Assembly: GCA_937891875.1 (NCBI GenBank)
Contig: CALATR010001161.1
Span: 1-6,847, forward strand
DNA: 6,847 nt
Reading direction: 5' to 3'
Source of the DNA: an uncultured Pseudomonadota bacterium
Lineage (GTDB): Bacteria; Myxococcota_A; UBA796; GCA-2862545
The notes beneath the pieces were generated by a model. It saw only the letters and a list, made by a program, of their open reading frames with translations. It was not told where the DNA came from and ran no database searches. The translations under genes and the position numbers were made by a program. This document shows, one piece after another, positions 5,965 through 6,847 of the stretch. Positions within the stretch are counted from its first letter, which is position 1. Each line of letters begins with the position of its first letter.

Positions 5965-6677
5965 GGGGTACCTCCAGAGAGGGCAACTTCGGGCTGGCTG
6001 ATGTGACGGTTGCGACGACCACGGCGGTAGACGCTGGTGACGAGTCCGGGCACGGCGGAGCCGAGCCGGTAGGAGAGGCCGAACGTGCGGTCGTAGACGG
6101 TGCGGCGCAGGGAGCGGGGCCTGCCGAAGTCGGCGAGCATCAGCTGGTAGGTGGCGCCAGGCACGACCGGGTAGGCGAAGGGCTCGGGGTCGACGACGCG
6201 CAGGCCAAAGCCCTCGTAGTAGCGGCCGAGCGAGCCGACCTTGCCCGCGGCGAGCACCTGGTGCACACCGAGCGTCTGAAACGCCTTCCAGAAGCCCCAG
6301 AACAGCTCCATCGAGGCCGGCCAGCACCGGTACTCCTTGAGGATCATCAGGCGGGTGACCTCGCAGACCGGGTCGCGATCGGCGAGCCAGGGCGAGACGT
6401 CGCGCACGTCCTCGATCTCGAGGCGGGACTCCCGGGCGCAGGTGAACCGCGCCGTACCCACCACCTCGTCGTCCGCCCACAACAGCAGGTGGTGCGAGGT
6501 CGCGTCGAGCGGATCGACCAGGCGTCCGTTGTCGACGTACTCGTGATCCTCGGGGAGGATCTTCATGCGGCGGACATAGATCTCGTGACGCAGGGCAAGG
6601 GCGGCGTCGATGTCCGCGGGGCGGGTGGCAAGGCGGGCGCGAAACACGGGCCGACCGCGACAAACATCCGGTGCCAT
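5961..6677 (-). CDS. GNAT-fold N-acyltransferase, LuxI/FeeM-like (N-acyl amino acid or acyl-homoserine lactone synthase type)
   Basis: A 238-residue protein with the pattern of autoinducer-synthase-like GNAT enzymes: L-R30-H-E-I-Y34-V near the N-terminus, D-P-L-D (55-58) then H-H-L-L-L-W, G-T-A-R77-F, and the diagnostic E106-V-T-R109-L, equivalent to the E-x-S-R of LuxI synthases. The C-terminal half has Y-Y-E-G-F-G-L (153-159) and A-T-Y-Q-L-M-L-A-D-F (175-184), more like the long-chain N-acyl amino acid synthase FeeM. These enzymes move an acyl chain from acyl-ACP or acyl-CoA to an amine such as an amino acid or S-adenosylmethionine, in the cytoplasm. The tryptophan conserved in LuxI is not evident, so I favour N-acyl amino acid or lipid synthesis over homoserine lactones, without certainty. 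ATG 6677 has GGAGG 4 nt upstream. The residues after 200 are basic (R-R-G-R-R-N-R, 218-224). It overlaps the JmjC-type gene by 4 bp. No luxR-like regulator is in the window. Confidence 0.85.
   Translation of the reverse strand: MAPDVCRGRPVFRARLATRPADIDAALALRHEIYVRRMKILPEDHEYVDNGRLVDPLDATSHHLLLWADDEVVGTARFTCARESRLEIEDVRDVSPWLADRDPVCEVTRLMILKEYRCWPASMELFWGFWKAFQTLGVHQVLAAGKVGSLGRYYEGFGLRVVDPEPFAYPVVPGATYQLMLADFGRPRSLRRTVYDRTFGLSYRLGSAVPGLVTSVYRRGRRNRHISQPEVALSGGTP
5971..5975 (-). promoter_or_regulatory. ribosome-binding site deciding the GTG start of the JmjC-type gene
   Basis: GGAGG sits inside the last codons of the acyltransferase gene, 6 nt before GTG 5964. With the GTGA stop/start overlap it argues for coupled translation and for a GTG start rather than the in-frame ATG 13 codons later. 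Confidence 0.8.
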
Positions 6678-6681
6678 GGGA

Positions 6682-6686
6682 CCTCC
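6682..6686 (-). promoter_or_regulatory. ribosome-binding site of the acyltransferase gene
   Basis: GGAGG lies 4 nt before ATG 6677, a slightly short spacing. It sits 5 nt from the base of the hairpin at 6692-6719, so structure in the leader could affect its access. Confidence 0.7.
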
Positions 6687-6691
6687 GGTGA

Positions 6692-6719
6692 CAAGCGGGT
6701 CGTCAGCGACCCGTGCTTG
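6692..6719 (-). promoter_or_regulatory. strong dyad upstream of the acyltransferase ribosome-binding site
   Basis: The core CGGGTCG-TCAG-CGACCCG (6696-6713) is a perfect 7+4+7 dyad. Flanking CAAG and CTTG extend it to about 11 paired bases, with a small bulge on one side. It lies 15-42 nt before the start codon. It could be an operator for a dimeric regulator or a leader hairpin affecting translation. With no following T-run it is not a good terminator. Confidence 0.5.
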
Positions 6720-6752
6720 AGAGGTACCGAGGGGGGCAGGGGCGGTCTATTT

Positions 6753-6766
6753 CGCGTTGTTACGCG
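6753..6766. other. small inverted repeat in the only AT-rich patch upstream of the operon
   Basis: CGCGT and ACGCG flank a 4-nt centre within the AT-richer stretch 6746-6762, the likeliest place for a promoter of the acyltransferase operon. I cannot assign reliable -10 and -35 boxes. Confidence 0.25.
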
Positions 6767-6847
6767 GGCGGGCGGCGGACGAGGGGCTTCGGGAGGGGCG
6801 GACGAGGGGTTCCGGGTGGGGCGGAGAGGTGCTCGGCACAGAGGCTC
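6760..6847 (-). CDS. possible C-terminal end of an upstream gene, partial
   Basis: One minus-strand frame is open from the right edge for 28 codons and ends in TAA (6762-6760). It reads S-L-C-A-E-H-L-S-A-P-P-G-T and then a Pro/Arg-rich tail. About four in five of its third positions are G or C, compatible with coding in this genome. The stretch is too short to recognise, overlaps a 23-bp tandem repeat not divisible by three, and may simply be non-coding. If real, it would lie 82 bp upstream of the acyltransferase on the same strand. Confidence 0.25.
   Translation of the reverse strand, partial: SLCAEHLSAPPGTPRPPLPKPLVRRPPA
6774..6819. repeat. 23-bp tandem repeat, two copies
   Basis: Two adjacent 23-bp units (6774-6796 and 6797-6819) agree at 20 of 23 positions and share the 13-bp core GGCGGACGAGGGG. 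A decayed third start, GGCGGA, follows at 6820. They lie about 100-140 bp upstream of the acyltransferase start. They could be direct-repeat regulator sites or the Pro/Arg-rich end of a partial gene. Confidence 0.7.

Noticed and set aside
5965..6663. The N-terminal 233-residue extension of the JmjC-type frame into the acyltransferase gene, as a fusion
   Set aside because: The extension is a shadow of the acyltransferase in another frame. The GTG at 5964 with GGAGG and GTGA overlap explains the start.
6692..6719. Intrinsic terminator of an upstream gene
   Set aside because: The stem is strong, but no T-run follows on either strand and it sits right at the acyltransferase ribosome-binding site.

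Overview
This is a very GC-rich window with GC-biased third codon positions and tightly packed genes. An ECF sigma factor is paired with a Hanks-type Ser/Thr kinase. A lipoprotein carries a long Asp-Ser/Asp-Thr tether behind its lipobox. Together these suggest a deltaproteobacterial/Myxococcota-type bacterium. This is an inference from gene style; the window holds no rRNA or other taxonomic marker.

Layout. (1) Positions 1-2700, minus strand, in transcription order: an MhpA-like FAD monooxygenase (2700-1162), an ECF sigma factor (1106-528) and a Ser/Thr kinase (from 527, running off the left edge). The sigma stop and the kinase start are directly adjacent (TAGATG). The monooxygenase lies 55 bp upstream of the sigma gene with no convincing terminator between them. 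(2) A 148-bp divergent intergenic region (2701-2848) separates the monooxygenase from a plus-strand tandem-domain universal stress protein (2849-3766). (3) After a 141-bp structured gap comes a plus-strand lipoprotein (3908-4861): signal peptide, 18 Asp-Ser/Thr dipeptides, then an esterase/depolymerase-like alpha/beta-hydrolase domain. (4) Positions 6677-4840, minus strand, form a tight two-gene operon: a LuxI/FeeM-like GNAT N-acyltransferase overlapping by GTGA a JmjC/cupin_8-type protein. The latter's 3' end overlaps the convergent lipoprotein gene by 22 bp. (5) The right edge (6678-6847) holds a strong dyad just before the acyltransferase ribosome-binding site, a 23-bp tandem repeat, and possibly the last codons of another minus-strand gene.

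How the genes may work together. The sigma/kinase pair looks like a phosphorylation-controlled ECF module: the acidic DAED motif of region 2.2 is replaced by Q-P-T-A, leaving a threonine where an acid normally sits. The most unusual element is the acyltransferase/JmjC operon. The first enzyme has the residue pattern of N-acyl amino acid or acyl-homoserine lactone synthases. The second keeps both histidines and the probable 2-oxoglutarate lysine of an Fe(II)/2OG enzyme, but has alanine in place of the metal-binding aspartate (H-T-A instead of H-x-D). That pattern is known from Fe(II)/2OG halogenases and also from inactive relatives. The operon could make and tailor an N-acylated small molecule or lipid, which is a hypothesis only.
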